Positions 7,406-13,206 of a stretch of 13,784 bases of DNA are shown here, piece by piece. The DNA comes from Alphaproteobacteria bacterium UBA1002 (GTDB taxonomy: Bacteria > Pseudomonadota > Alphaproteobacteria > Rickettsiales > UBA998): the NCBI GenBank assembly GCA_002291845.1, contig DBAU01000029.1, positions 1 to 13,784 of the forward strand. The letters run 5' to 3'. The notes beneath the pieces are model-generated. The model ran no database searches. It was given only the letters and a program-made list of their open reading frames with translations, and had not been told where the DNA came from. The position numbers were made by a program, and so were the translations under genes. Positions within the stretch are counted from its first letter, which is position 1; each line of letters begins with the position of its first letter.

Positions 7406-8764
7406 CTAGGCGGCCTTCACATGCAGCAGAATATGCTTCTTTTTGCCGCTGGAGAGCTTGAGCGGGCTGAGGCTCAGTAGCTCATCGCGGGGGAAGGTGC
7501 GGGTGGCATCCTCGACCTTCTCGTCATTGATGCGCGCCCCCCCACCCGCGATCAGCTTGCGCGCTTCATTGTTGGAGGTCGCCAGCCCTGCCAGCACGAA
7601 CAGCTGGTAAGCCGCGGCGGATTCCGGCACAGTGACTTCCACCGTCGGCAGTGTATCGGCGGTGGTGCCTTCCTCAAAGGTTTTGCGGGCGGTTTCCGCG
7701 GCCGCGTCTGCCGCGGTGCGGCCATGCAACAGGGCCGTCGCCTCCGTGGCGAGGACTTTCTTGGCGTCATTGATCCCGGCGCCTTCCAAGGCTTCGAGGC
7801 GTGTGATTTCCGCCATTGGCAGCTCGGTAAACATGCGCAGGAAGCGGCCGACATCAGCATCTTCCGTATTGCGCCAGAACTGCCAGTACTCATACGGCGA
7901 GGTCAGCTCCGCATTCAGCCACACCGCACCGGAGGCCGTCTTGCCCATCTTCGCCCCGGACGAGGTGGTAAGGAGAGGGGTGGTAAGGCCGAAGAGTGTG
8001 GTCTCGTCATTGCGAGCGGAGCGAAGCAATCTAGGCGGGATCGCCGCGTCAGCTTCGCCTCCTCGCGAGGACGTTTCATTGCTATATTTATGTTGCAGCT
8101 CAATCCCCTGCGTGATGTTGCCCCACTGATCCGAGCCGCCGATTTGCAGGCGGCAGGCATAGCGCTGGTTCAGCTCTACGAAATCGTAGGCTTGCAGAAT
8201 CATATAGTTGAATTCGAGAAAGCTGAGATGGCTCTCGCGTTCGAGACGTTGCTTTACGCTTTCCATGCTCAGCATGCGGTTGACCGAGAAGAGGCGGCCG
8301 TAATCGCGCAGGAAGGCGATGTAATTCAGCCCGCTCAGCCAGTCATCGTTGTTGACCATCACGGCGGCGGTGGTGGCACTGTCGAATGTCTCCTCAAAGG
8401 TCAGAAATTGCGAAAACACGCGCTTAATGCCCGCCATGTTTTCGGCGATTCTTGCATCATCAAGCAGAGGTCGCGCCGTGTCACGGAAAGAGGGGTCACC
8501 CACTTTCGTGGTGCCGCCGCCCATGAGCACGATCGGCTTATGCCCGGCTTTCTGCCAGTGGCGCAGCATCATGATCTGAATCAGCGAGCCGACATGCAGG
8601 CTCGCCGCGGTGCAGTCAAAGCCGATGTAACAGACGATGGGCGTTTTTTGCGCCTCTGCGCCCAGCAGCAGCGCATCCAGCGCCGGATTATCCGTGCCCT
8701 GATAGAGATAGCCACGGGCGCTGACTTCCTGCAGGAATAGGGAACGGGGCTGAAATTCAGTCAT
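7406..8764 (-). CDS. tyrS: Tyrosyl-tRNA synthetase with an in-frame repeat-encoded insertion
   Basis: TyrS is the essential cytoplasmic class I enzyme that charges tRNA-Tyr. The 452-residue product has PIVCYIGFDCTAASLHVGSL (42-61) with HVGS as the HIGH motif, LQIGGSDQWGNITQGIEL (about residues 206-223) for tyrosine and ATP, KMGKT (272-276) as the KMSKS motif, and a C-terminal S4-like RNA-binding domain (LATSNNEARKLIAGGGARIN onward). Between these, residues about 231-253 (SSRGGEADAAIPPRLLRSAR and neighbours) have no counterpart in ordinary bacterial TyrS, where IEL plus about ten residues leads straight to FGLT. They are encoded by a palindromic repeat at 8005-8073. The frame is intact on both sides. 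The start is taken as ATG 8764 (MTEFQPRS). An in-frame ATG at 8788 adds eight residues and lacks a ribosome site. It is divergent from anmK. Confidence 0.96.
   Translation of the reverse strand: MTEFQPRSLFLQEVSARGYLYQGTDNPALDALLLGAEAQKTPIVCYIGFDCTAASLHVGSLIQIMMLRHWQKAGHKPIVLMGGGTTKVGDPSFRDTARPLLDDARIAENMAGIKRVFSQFLTFEETFDSATTAAVMVNNDDWLSGLNYIAFLRDYGRLFSVNRMLSMESVKQRLERESHLSFLEFNYMILQAYDFVELNQRYACRLQIGGSDQWGNITQGIELQHKYSNETSSRGGEADAAIPPRLLRSARNDETTLFGLTTPLLTTSSGAKMGKTASGAVWLNAELTSPYEYWQFWRNTEDADVGRFLRMFTELPMAEITRLEALEGAGINDAKKVLATEATALLHGRTAADAAAETARKTFEEGTTADTLPTVEVTVPESAAAYQLFVLAGLATSNNEARKLIAGGGARINDEKVEDATRTFPRDELLSLSPLKLSSGKKKHILLHVKAA
8005..8073. repeat. Palindromic repeat element inserted in frame in tyrS
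   Basis: The element has inverted termini CGTC (8005-8008) and GACG (8070-8073). Imperfect arms are GCGAGCGGAGCGAAGC (8012-8027) and GCTTCGCCTCCTCGC (8052-8066), and a perfect small palindrome CCTCGCGAGG lies at 8061-8070. Its 69 bases equal 23 codons, so it keeps the tyrS frame. The minus-strand reading gives SSRGGEADAAIPPRLLRSAR followed by ND, a low-complexity basic peptide with no TyrS counterpart. The left arm resembles a dispersed palindrome (ATTGCGAGCGGAGCGAAG followed by CAATCT) that I recall from several bacterial genomes, and in-frame insertion recalls Rickettsia palindromic elements. Family membership is from memory, not from a search. I saw no second copy in this window. Confidence 0.8.
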
Positions 8765-8829
8765 TGCAACGGGCTTTCTGTCTGGCATAGTGAGTCGTTA
8801 TTCATAGCGGGAAGCGACGGGAAATCAAT

Positions 8830-9921
8830 ATGGGCGAGCAGGAGGCAATGTGGGCCATCGGGTTGATGAGCGGGACATCGCTCGACGGGCTGGATGGGGC
8901 GCTGATCCGCACGGATGGTCTGTCGGTGGCGGAATTCGGCCCGGCGGCGACCATCCCTATGCCGGACGGGCTGGCCGATGCGCTGCGCGGCCTGATGCGC
9001 GGTGACGGCCGCGATTGGCTTACTATTGAGAAACGCTTCACCGAGGCGCAGGTGCCCTTGGTGGCCCGCCTGCTTGAGGCAGCCGGAAAAACGCCGCAGG
9101 AGATCGCCTGCATCGGCTTTCATGGCCAGACCATTCTGCACCGGCCGGCGGAGCGCATCACCTGGCAGATTGGCAATGGTGCCTTGCTCGCTGAGCTGAC
9201 CGGCATTCCCGTGGTGGCGGATTTCCGTCGCCGCGACGTGGCTGCGGGCGGGCAGGGGGCGCCGCTGGTACCGCTCTATCACGCGGCGCTGGCTGATGGC
9301 CTGAACAAACCCCTGGCTATCCTGAATATTGGTGGCATCAGCAATGTGACGCTGGTTGGCCCGCCGAATCTTGCCACGCCGTATATCCACGCGCTGGATT
9401 GCGGCCCGGGTAATGCGCTCCTCAATGACTGGGTGCGCGAAAAGATGGGCTGGGAGTTTGACGACCAGGGCCAGCTAGCGGCGCAGGGACATGCCGATGA
9501 AGCGGTGCTGGCCACCTATCTGGCGCATCCATTCTTTGCCGTGCCGCCGCCCAAATCGCTCGACCGCCATGATTTTACACTGGATGGCGTGGCGCATTTG
9601 TCGCCGGCTGACGGGGCGGCAACGCTCACCGCGCTTACCGCGCTGGCGGTGGCGCAGTCCGTACAGTGGTTGCCCGAGGTGCCGCAGGCGTGGCTGGTCT
9701 GTGGCGGTGGGCGGCATAATCCGGTGATGATGGAAGCGCTGCGCCGTGCCCTCAATGCTCCCGTCGGCGCTGTGGAAGAAGCGGGCTGGCGTGGGGATTC
9801 ATTGGAGGCGGAGGCCTTTGCCTTCCTCGCAGTACGGCTGCTGCGCGGGCTGCCGATCTCGCTACCGGAGACGACCGGCGTCAGCCGCGCGGTGACGGGC
9901 GGGGCATTCTATTCGGCGTGA
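8830..9921 (+). CDS. anmK: Anhydro-N-acetylmuramic acid kinase
   Basis: AnmK hydrolyses the 1,6-anhydro ring of anhydro-MurNAc and phosphorylates it to MurNAc-6-phosphate, the entry step for recycling cell-wall muramic acid in the cytoplasm. The 363-residue product has the family's ASKHA-type ATP-binding segments: AIGLMSGTSLDGLDGAL (9-25), IGFHGQTILHRP, ILNIGGISNVTLV, HALDCGPGNALLNDW with the likely catalytic Asp190, and LVCGGGRHNPVMM near the C-terminus. The length is typical. The start at ATG 8830 has GGGAAA upstream at suitable spacing. An in-frame ATG at 8848 has AGGAGG only two bases before it, which is too close. The gene is divergent from tyrS, an arrangement common in alphaproteobacteria. 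MurQ, the next enzyme, is not in the window. Confidence 0.96.
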   Translation: MGEQEAMWAIGLMSGTSLDGLDGALIRTDGLSVAEFGPAATIPMPDGLADALRGLMRGDGRDWLTIEKRFTEAQVPLVARLLEAAGKTPQEIACIGFHGQTILHRPAERITWQIGNGALLAELTGIPVVADFRRRDVAAGGQGAPLVPLYHAALADGLNKPLAILNIGGISNVTLVGPPNLATPYIHALDCGPGNALLNDWVREKMGWEFDDQGQLAAQGHADEAVLATYLAHPFFAVPPPKSLDRHDFTLDGVAHLSPADGAATLTALTALAVAQSVQWLPEVPQAWLVCGGGRHNPVMMEALRRALNAPVGAVEEAGWRGDSLEAEAFAFLAVRLLRGLPISLPETTGVSRAVTGGAFYSA

Positions 9922-10047
9922 GGTACATATTTGGCTGTTAAGTAGTTGAAAAAATAGCGAAATGTGTATCAAGATTTCAAAAAACTGTCACATTCTTCTT
10001 TTTCTTTTCTGGTAAGTTTTTGGCCGAAAGAGTTTTGGAGATGTGTG

Positions 10048-10608
10048 ATGGCTAGTGAACAAGCAGATATTACGGCCCGTTTGGCAGAATTGGCGCGCCC
10101 AAAAGCGAATTCGCCGGATCCGATACTGGCGCAGCATATAATGAGTGCTTTGCCGCAGATAGCCACTGAGCGCACTGTAACATCAGAGCATCTTTTGCGG
10201 CTTCAACACCAAGGCATCACACTTGCACGCCTTGCGCAAACTGGCGCACTGATTGTTGACGGTATGGTTGCTCTGAATGATGATGTTGCAATGGATATCG
10301 CCTTTGAACATGGAGTGGCGCTGACACAGCAAGAGCAAGATGTATTGAAAGCGGCAAAGAATGCTTGGGTTCTCCAAGGGGGAAATGAAGTACACCGGCA
10401 AGATCATGACGTTGCATTTGGTTCTGCGCAAGAGGCAGACCCAGTTCAACCGTTATTTGTACGCATCAGCGGCGTCAAGGCACCGCAGGCAACAAGATTG
10501 ATCGAGCAGATGGTTTTGAAGGGCCAAGTGCATTGGGATACAGGCCGTCTTGAGAAAGCAGCGGCTTTGCTTGAAGTCGGAAAAGGCAGCCAGAAACTCG
10601 CCCGCTAA
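10048..10608 (+). CDS. Protein of unknown family, 186 residues
   Basis: I do not recognise this protein. It begins MASEQADITARLAELARPKA and appears soluble, mostly helical and free of cysteine, with no signal peptide or membrane segment. Helix-like stretches include TSEHLLRLQHQGITLARLAQ near residues 45-64, DVAMDIAFEHGVALTQQEQD, and ATRLIEQMVLKGQVHWDTGR near the C-terminus. The frame is open upstream to a GTG at 9964, but ATG 10048 has GGAG 7 bases upstream and is the better start. The gene and the 126 bases before it look AT-richer than anmK, which may mean a lineage-specific or acquired gene. It follows anmK on the same strand but has a separate leader, so I take it as a single transcription unit. 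Confidence 0.7.
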   Translation: MASEQADITARLAELARPKANSPDPILAQHIMSALPQIATERTVTSEHLLRLQHQGITLARLAQTGALIVDGMVALNDDVAMDIAFEHGVALTQQEQDVLKAAKNAWVLQGGNEVHRQDHDVAFGSAQEADPVQPLFVRISGVKAPQATRLIEQMVLKGQVHWDTGRLEKAAALLEVGKGSQKLAR

Positions 10609-10620
10609 ACAGGACTACAT

Positions 10621-10687
10621 TTCACGCTTCAACAGGCTCAGGATATGGCTTGGAGTCACTCCGTGAATTTTAGAGCCTATGAGAGCC
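10621..10687. repeat. Short inverted repeats in the gap between two converging genes
   Basis: The 98-base gap 10609-10706 holds nested inverted repeats: TTCACG (10621-10626) with CGTGAA (10662-10667), AGGCTC (10634-10639) with GAGCCT (10673-10678), and the palindrome GGAGTCACTCC (10652-10662). AGAGCC also occurs as a direct repeat at 10672 and 10682. No T tract follows, so a classical intrinsic terminator is not supported. It could be a degenerate dispersed repeat or a bidirectional transcript end. Confidence 0.3.
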
Positions 10688-10706
10688 CTAGAATAACAAG
10701 TGTTGG

Positions 10707-11414
10707 TCAGGGACGCGAGTCGCGTGGGAGCTGGCGGCGTTTGCGGCTTGGCATGGCGCGACGAGACTCTTCGAACTGTTGCATCCGTTCGGCAATATAA
10801 TCCGTCATCGTCTGCTCCAGCTCGTCCAGGCTGTTGCGGAAATAGTGATCCGCACCCGGGAAAACCTGATATTGCACCTGCGCATAATTCTGGCCACGGA
10901 TTTTTTCGGCCAGACGTGAAACATCTTCTTCTTTCACGATATCGTCTTTATCGCCCTGCAGAATAAGGCCGGGAGCCGGGCAGGGGGAGAGGAACGAGAA
11001 ATCATATTTGGTTGCAGGTGGCGAGACAGCAAGGAAACCTTCGATCTCCGGGCGGCGCATCAGTAATTGCAGTGCAATCCACGAGCCGAACGAAAATCCA
11101 CCGATCCAGCAGGTAGAGGCTTCCGGGTTTTGTACCTGAATCCAATCCATCGCGGCGGCAGCATCGGAGAGCTCACCAATACCCTCGTCAAAATGGCCTA
11201 GTGAGCGGCCCACTCCACGGAAATTAAAGCGCAATACCGAAAAGCCATTTTTTACAAAGGCCTGATAGGTGCGGTAGACGATTTTATTATTCATCGTCCC
11301 GCCATAAAGGGGGTGTGGGTGCAGCACAATGGCCACCGGTGATGTGGGGTTTTCATTGTGGTGGTATCGCCCCTCGAGGCGGCCCTCAGGGCCTGTAAAG
11401 ATGATCTCGGGCAT
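10707..11414 (-). CDS. Alpha/beta hydrolase, COG2945-like
   Basis: This predicted cytoplasmic serine hydrolase of 235 residues resembles the COG2945 group. HPHPLYGGTMNNKIV (32-46) is the signature oxyanion region of that group. LRFNFRGVGRS (61-71) follows, then GGFSFGSW with nucleophile Ser108, LQGDKDDIV with the likely acid Asp157 or Asp158, and PGADHYF with His190. There is no cap domain of note. The last 25 residues are a basic, Arg-rich tail (MPSRKRRQLPRDSRP) beyond the fold. The natural substrate of the group is not established as far as I know. The start is well supported by AAAGGAAC 5 bases upstream. In alphaproteobacteria this gene is often found beside the iscR and suf genes, as here, where it is divergent from cysE-iscR. 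Whether it has a role in Fe-S or sulfur metabolism is unknown. Confidence 0.9.
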   Translation of the reverse strand: MPEIIFTGPEGRLEGRYHHNENPTSPVAIVLHPHPLYGGTMNNKIVYRTYQAFVKNGFSVLRFNFRGVGRSLGHFDEGIGELSDAAAAMDWIQVQNPEASTCWIGGFSFGSWIALQLLMRRPEIEGFLAVSPPATKYDFSFLSPCPAPGLILQGDKDDIVKEEDVSRLAEKIRGQNYAQVQYQVFPGADHYFRNSLDELEQTMTDYIAERMQQFEESRRAMPSRKRRQLPRDSRP

Positions 11415-11479
11415 CAGTCGTTCCTTTGTGGCATTCGATGAAATTCAGGAAATCCGGAGGTCTTGGCGTGTCATCATCT

Positions 11480-11508
11480 AAGACATAAGTTGACGTAGGT
11501 GGTATAGT
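11480..11508 (+). promoter_or_regulatory. Possible promoter of cysE-iscR
   Basis: AAGACA (11480-11485) and TATAGT (11503-11508) are spaced by 17 bases, 4/6 and 5/6 matches to the sigma-70 consensus. Transcription would start near 11515 and give a leader of about 129 bases before the cysE ATG. A TTGACG (11490-11495) lies between the two boxes but has no good partner downstream. IscR may act here, but I could not find a full operator. Confidence 0.35.
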
Positions 11509-11517
11509 AATTTACGT

Positions 11518-11578
11518 TTAACCCAAGTTAAGAGTGATTCGCAAAACGTCGAATCGCGATTTACGGCGCGTGGGTTAA
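11518..11578 (+). promoter_or_regulatory. Nested inverted repeats in the cysE-iscR leader
   Basis: An 8-bp outer pair, TTAACCCA (11518-11525) and TGGGTTAA (11571-11578), encloses a 6-bp inner pair, GATTCG (11536-11541) and CGAATC (11550-11555). The perfect palindrome AATCGCGATT (11552-11561) overlaps the inner arm. The rest of the 229-base gap between the hydrolase and cysE has no open frame of note. The repeats could form a structured 5' leader or a protein-binding operator. I recognise no known riboswitch. Confidence 0.4.
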
Positions 11579-11643
11579 TTAATATAGCGGGGCCATTTTT
11601 GCAATGGTTCTGTGCAATTCGGCAGATCAGGAGAGGCATCAGC

Positions 11644-12375
11644 ATGGCGTGGGAGCGCGTGAAAGAGGATTTGCAAGGATTTCTGGCTCGCGACCCCGCC
11701 GCGCGCAGCGGGCTGGAGGTGGTGTTGTGCTATCCCGGGTTTCATGCTTTGCTGTTACACCGTGTCGCACACTGGCTGGCATGTAAGGGGTTCCGCCTGA
11801 CCGCGCGGCTAATCGCCAGCTTCTCACGTTTTCTGACCGGTATCGAAATTCACCCCTCTGCCACCATTGGCAAGCAGCTAGTAATTGACCATGGAATGGG
11901 CGTAGTCATTGGTGAGACAGCGAAAATCGGCGACCGGGTGACGATCTATCATGATGTGACGCTGGGGGGCACCTCGCTGAAGCGTGAAGTGCGCCATCCG
12001 CAGGTGGGGAATGATGTGATTATCGGGGCAGGGGCCCAGCTGCTCGGGCCTATACAGATTGGTGACGGCGCGCGTGTGGGTTCCAATGCGGTGGTAGTGC
12101 GTGATGTGCCCGCCGGCGTGACCGTGGTTGGTGTGCCAGCCCGGCCCGTGCCCGTATTGCGTGAGGCGGCCGCCGCTGCCGAAGCGGCCGGGCAGGCCTT
12201 TGCCGCGTATGGCACCCCGTGCGATGAAGAGCACGCGGACCCGCTTCAGCGTGAGTTAAACCGCATGCGTCAGGAATTGCTCGCCCTCAAAGCCGAGGTC
12301 ACGGCGATTAAGGAGGGCAGCGCGATGGTCAACGATGCCGAAAGTACGGCCACTGGGTGGGAGACACGCCAATGA
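11644..12375 (+). CDS. cysE: Serine O-acetyltransferase
   Basis: CysE transfers acetyl from acetyl-CoA to L-serine, giving O-acetylserine, the carbon acceptor for sulfide in cysteine synthesis. The 243-residue protein is the short (EpsC-like) form: a helical N-terminal part (1-60), then left-handed beta-helix hexapeptide repeats (about 65-165). It has IDHGMGVVIGET (81-92) with catalytic His83, and TLGGTSLKREVRHPQ, IIGAGAQLLG and VVGVPARPVP. The C-terminal tail (171-243) is Ala-rich and then coiled-coil-like (LQRELNRMRQELLALKAEV). It ends TGWETRQ and so lacks the terminal isoleucine by which E. coli CysE docks into cysteine synthase. The ATG at 11644 has AGGAGAGG 7 bases upstream. An upstream in-frame TTG (11599) is unlikely. 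The stop overlaps the iscR start by 4 bases (ATGA), implying co-transcription and coupled translation. Confidence 0.95.
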   Translation: MAWERVKEDLQGFLARDPAARSGLEVVLCYPGFHALLLHRVAHWLACKGFRLTARLIASFSRFLTGIEIHPSATIGKQLVIDHGMGVVIGETAKIGDRVTIYHDVTLGGTSLKREVRHPQVGNDVIIGAGAQLLGPIQIGDGARVGSNAVVVRDVPAGVTVVGVPARPVPVLREAAAAAEAAGQAFAAYGTPCDEEHADPLQRELNRMRQELLALKAEVTAIKEGSAMVNDAESTATGWETRQ

Positions 12376-12845
12376 TGCTGAGCACACGCGGCCGCTATGC
12401 GGTCATGGCGATGGTGGATTTGGCAAGCTGCGCCAGCGGCAAGCCGGTATCCCTCGCCGAGATTTCCGAGCGTCAGGAAATTCCGCTGGCCTACCTTGAA
12501 CAGATTTTTGCCAAGCTGCGCAAAAGTGGGCTGGTGAAATCCGTACGTGGGCCGGGTGGTGGGTACCAGCTGTTGCGTCCGGCAGCAGAAACCTGGGTCT
12601 CTGACATTATCATGGCGGCAGAAGAGCCGATCAAAATGACCCGCTGTGATAGTGGCCCTTCCGGCTGCATGAAACCGAAGACGCGTTGCCTGACCCATGA
12701 TTTATGGGAAGGACTTGGCAACCAGATTTATAACTATCTGCGCTCGGTGTCCCTCGAAGACATTTGTGACAAGCGCCTGCGCCAGAAATTTACTGCCAGC
12801 GGTCCCTCGATCGTGCTGGCTGAGATGAGCGAGACCTTACTTTAG
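12372..12845 (+). CDS. iscR: Fe-S cluster-responsive Rrf2 regulator IscR
   Basis: IscR is a winged-helix dimer that binds a [2Fe-2S] cluster and adjusts Fe-S assembly genes to cluster demand. The 157-residue protein matches E. coli IscR from its first residues (MMLSTRGRYAVMAMVDLA). The recognition region is IPLAYLEQIFAKLRKSGLV, including Glu43, and the wing is SVRGPGGGYQL (57-67). Ligands are Cys92, Cys99, Cys106 and His109 (RCDSGPSGC, then RCLTH). Six residues separate each neighbouring cysteine pair, against five in E. coli, but all four ligands are kept. The start is ATG 12372, overlapping the cysE stop, and no separate ribosome site is needed if translation is coupled. The ATG at 12375 is also possible. 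A desulfurase gene follows on the same strand after a small antisense gene. Autoregulation is likely by family but not shown here. Confidence 0.96.
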   Translation: MMLSTRGRYAVMAMVDLASCASGKPVSLAEISERQEIPLAYLEQIFAKLRKSGLVKSVRGPGGGYQLLRPAAETWVSDIIMAAEEPIKMTRCDSGPSGCMKPKTRCLTHDLWEGLGNQIYNYLRSVSLEDICDKRLRQKFTASGPSIVLAEMSETLL

Positions 12846-13138
12846 GACCCTCGGCCGATCACGCGGCGTACGTTTCGCGCCAGATTTTGCAGTGGCGCCC
12901 CAAGTTCCCGGCCACGGTTGCTATTGGTGCCAAGCAGAAACCCTTCCGGTGACGGACTAAACATCACACCGCCTTCACAGAGCTGGCGGCTGGCCTCACG
13001 AACACCTTGCACGATGTCTGCGCGGTCGCTCGGCAATCCGCCATTACGCGACAGCGCCCGATGCTCAATGCGTGACCGAACACTGGCCGCAGTTTCATTA
13101 GCCATGTTTTCACAAATTTCTGACATGAAAAACCCCAT
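12842..13138 (-). CDS. Small protein, 98 residues, unknown function, antisense between iscR and the desulfurase
   Basis: I do not recognise a family. The product begins MGFFMSEICENMANETAAS and has an Arg-rich, partly helical middle (SVRSRIEHRALSRNGGLPSD, then ADIVQGVREASRQLCEGG). It ends with a Gly/Asn-containing segment and a basic helix (APLQNLARNVRRVIGRGS). There is no clear signal peptide or membrane span. ATG 13138 has AAGG 7 bases upstream. ATGs at 13126 and 13105 are alternatives. Its stop overlaps that of iscR by three bases on the opposite strand (TTAG, 12842-12845), and its 5' side is divergent from the desulfurase. It fills the whole gap between two genes that are usually adjacent, which supports a real gene, but chance cannot be excluded. 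Confidence 0.5.
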   Translation of the reverse strand: MGFFMSEICENMANETAASVRSRIEHRALSRNGGLPSDRADIVQGVREASRQLCEGGVMFSPSPEGFLLGTNSNRGRELGAPLQNLARNVRRVIGRGS

Positions 13139-13147
13139 GTTTTTACC

Positions 13148-13177
13148 TTGGCAATATACTGGATTCTGAGGCATACT
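13148..13177 (+). promoter_or_regulatory. Possible promoter of the cysteine desulfurase gene
   Basis: TTGGCA (13148-13153, 5/6) and CATACT (13172-13177, 4/6) have an 18-base spacer. Transcription from about 13184 leaves a leader of about 23 bases with AGGCG before the TTG start. On the other strand, TATATT (13153-13158) with a weak TGGAAG 17 bases upstream could serve the small antisense gene, so the two promoters would overlap. Confidence 0.4.
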
Positions 13178-13206
13178 TCCAGCATTGGTTAACAGGCGTT
13201 ACTATT

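Noticed and set aside
7964..7988. 10-base direct repeat GGTGGTAAGG, 15 bases apart, near the palindromic element
   Set aside because: It encodes the LTTP/LLTT part of a normally conserved TyrS segment (FGLTTPLLTTSSG). The spacing is a whole number of codons and other TyrS proteins have the same length here, so it is probably coincidence of codon use.
8061..8070. CCTCGCGAGG palindrome as a stand-alone regulatory site
   Set aside because: It lies inside the coding sequence and is part of the right arm of the larger palindromic element.
7724..8740. 338-codon open frame on the plus strand opposite tyrS
   Set aside because: It shows no family motifs, and the minus strand carries clear TyrS signatures along the whole length.
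11486..11510. Possible IscR type 1 operator around TAAGTTGACG upstream of cysE
   Set aside because: Only the left half resembles the E. coli consensus. The right half does not match, and alphaproteobacterial IscR may use another motif.
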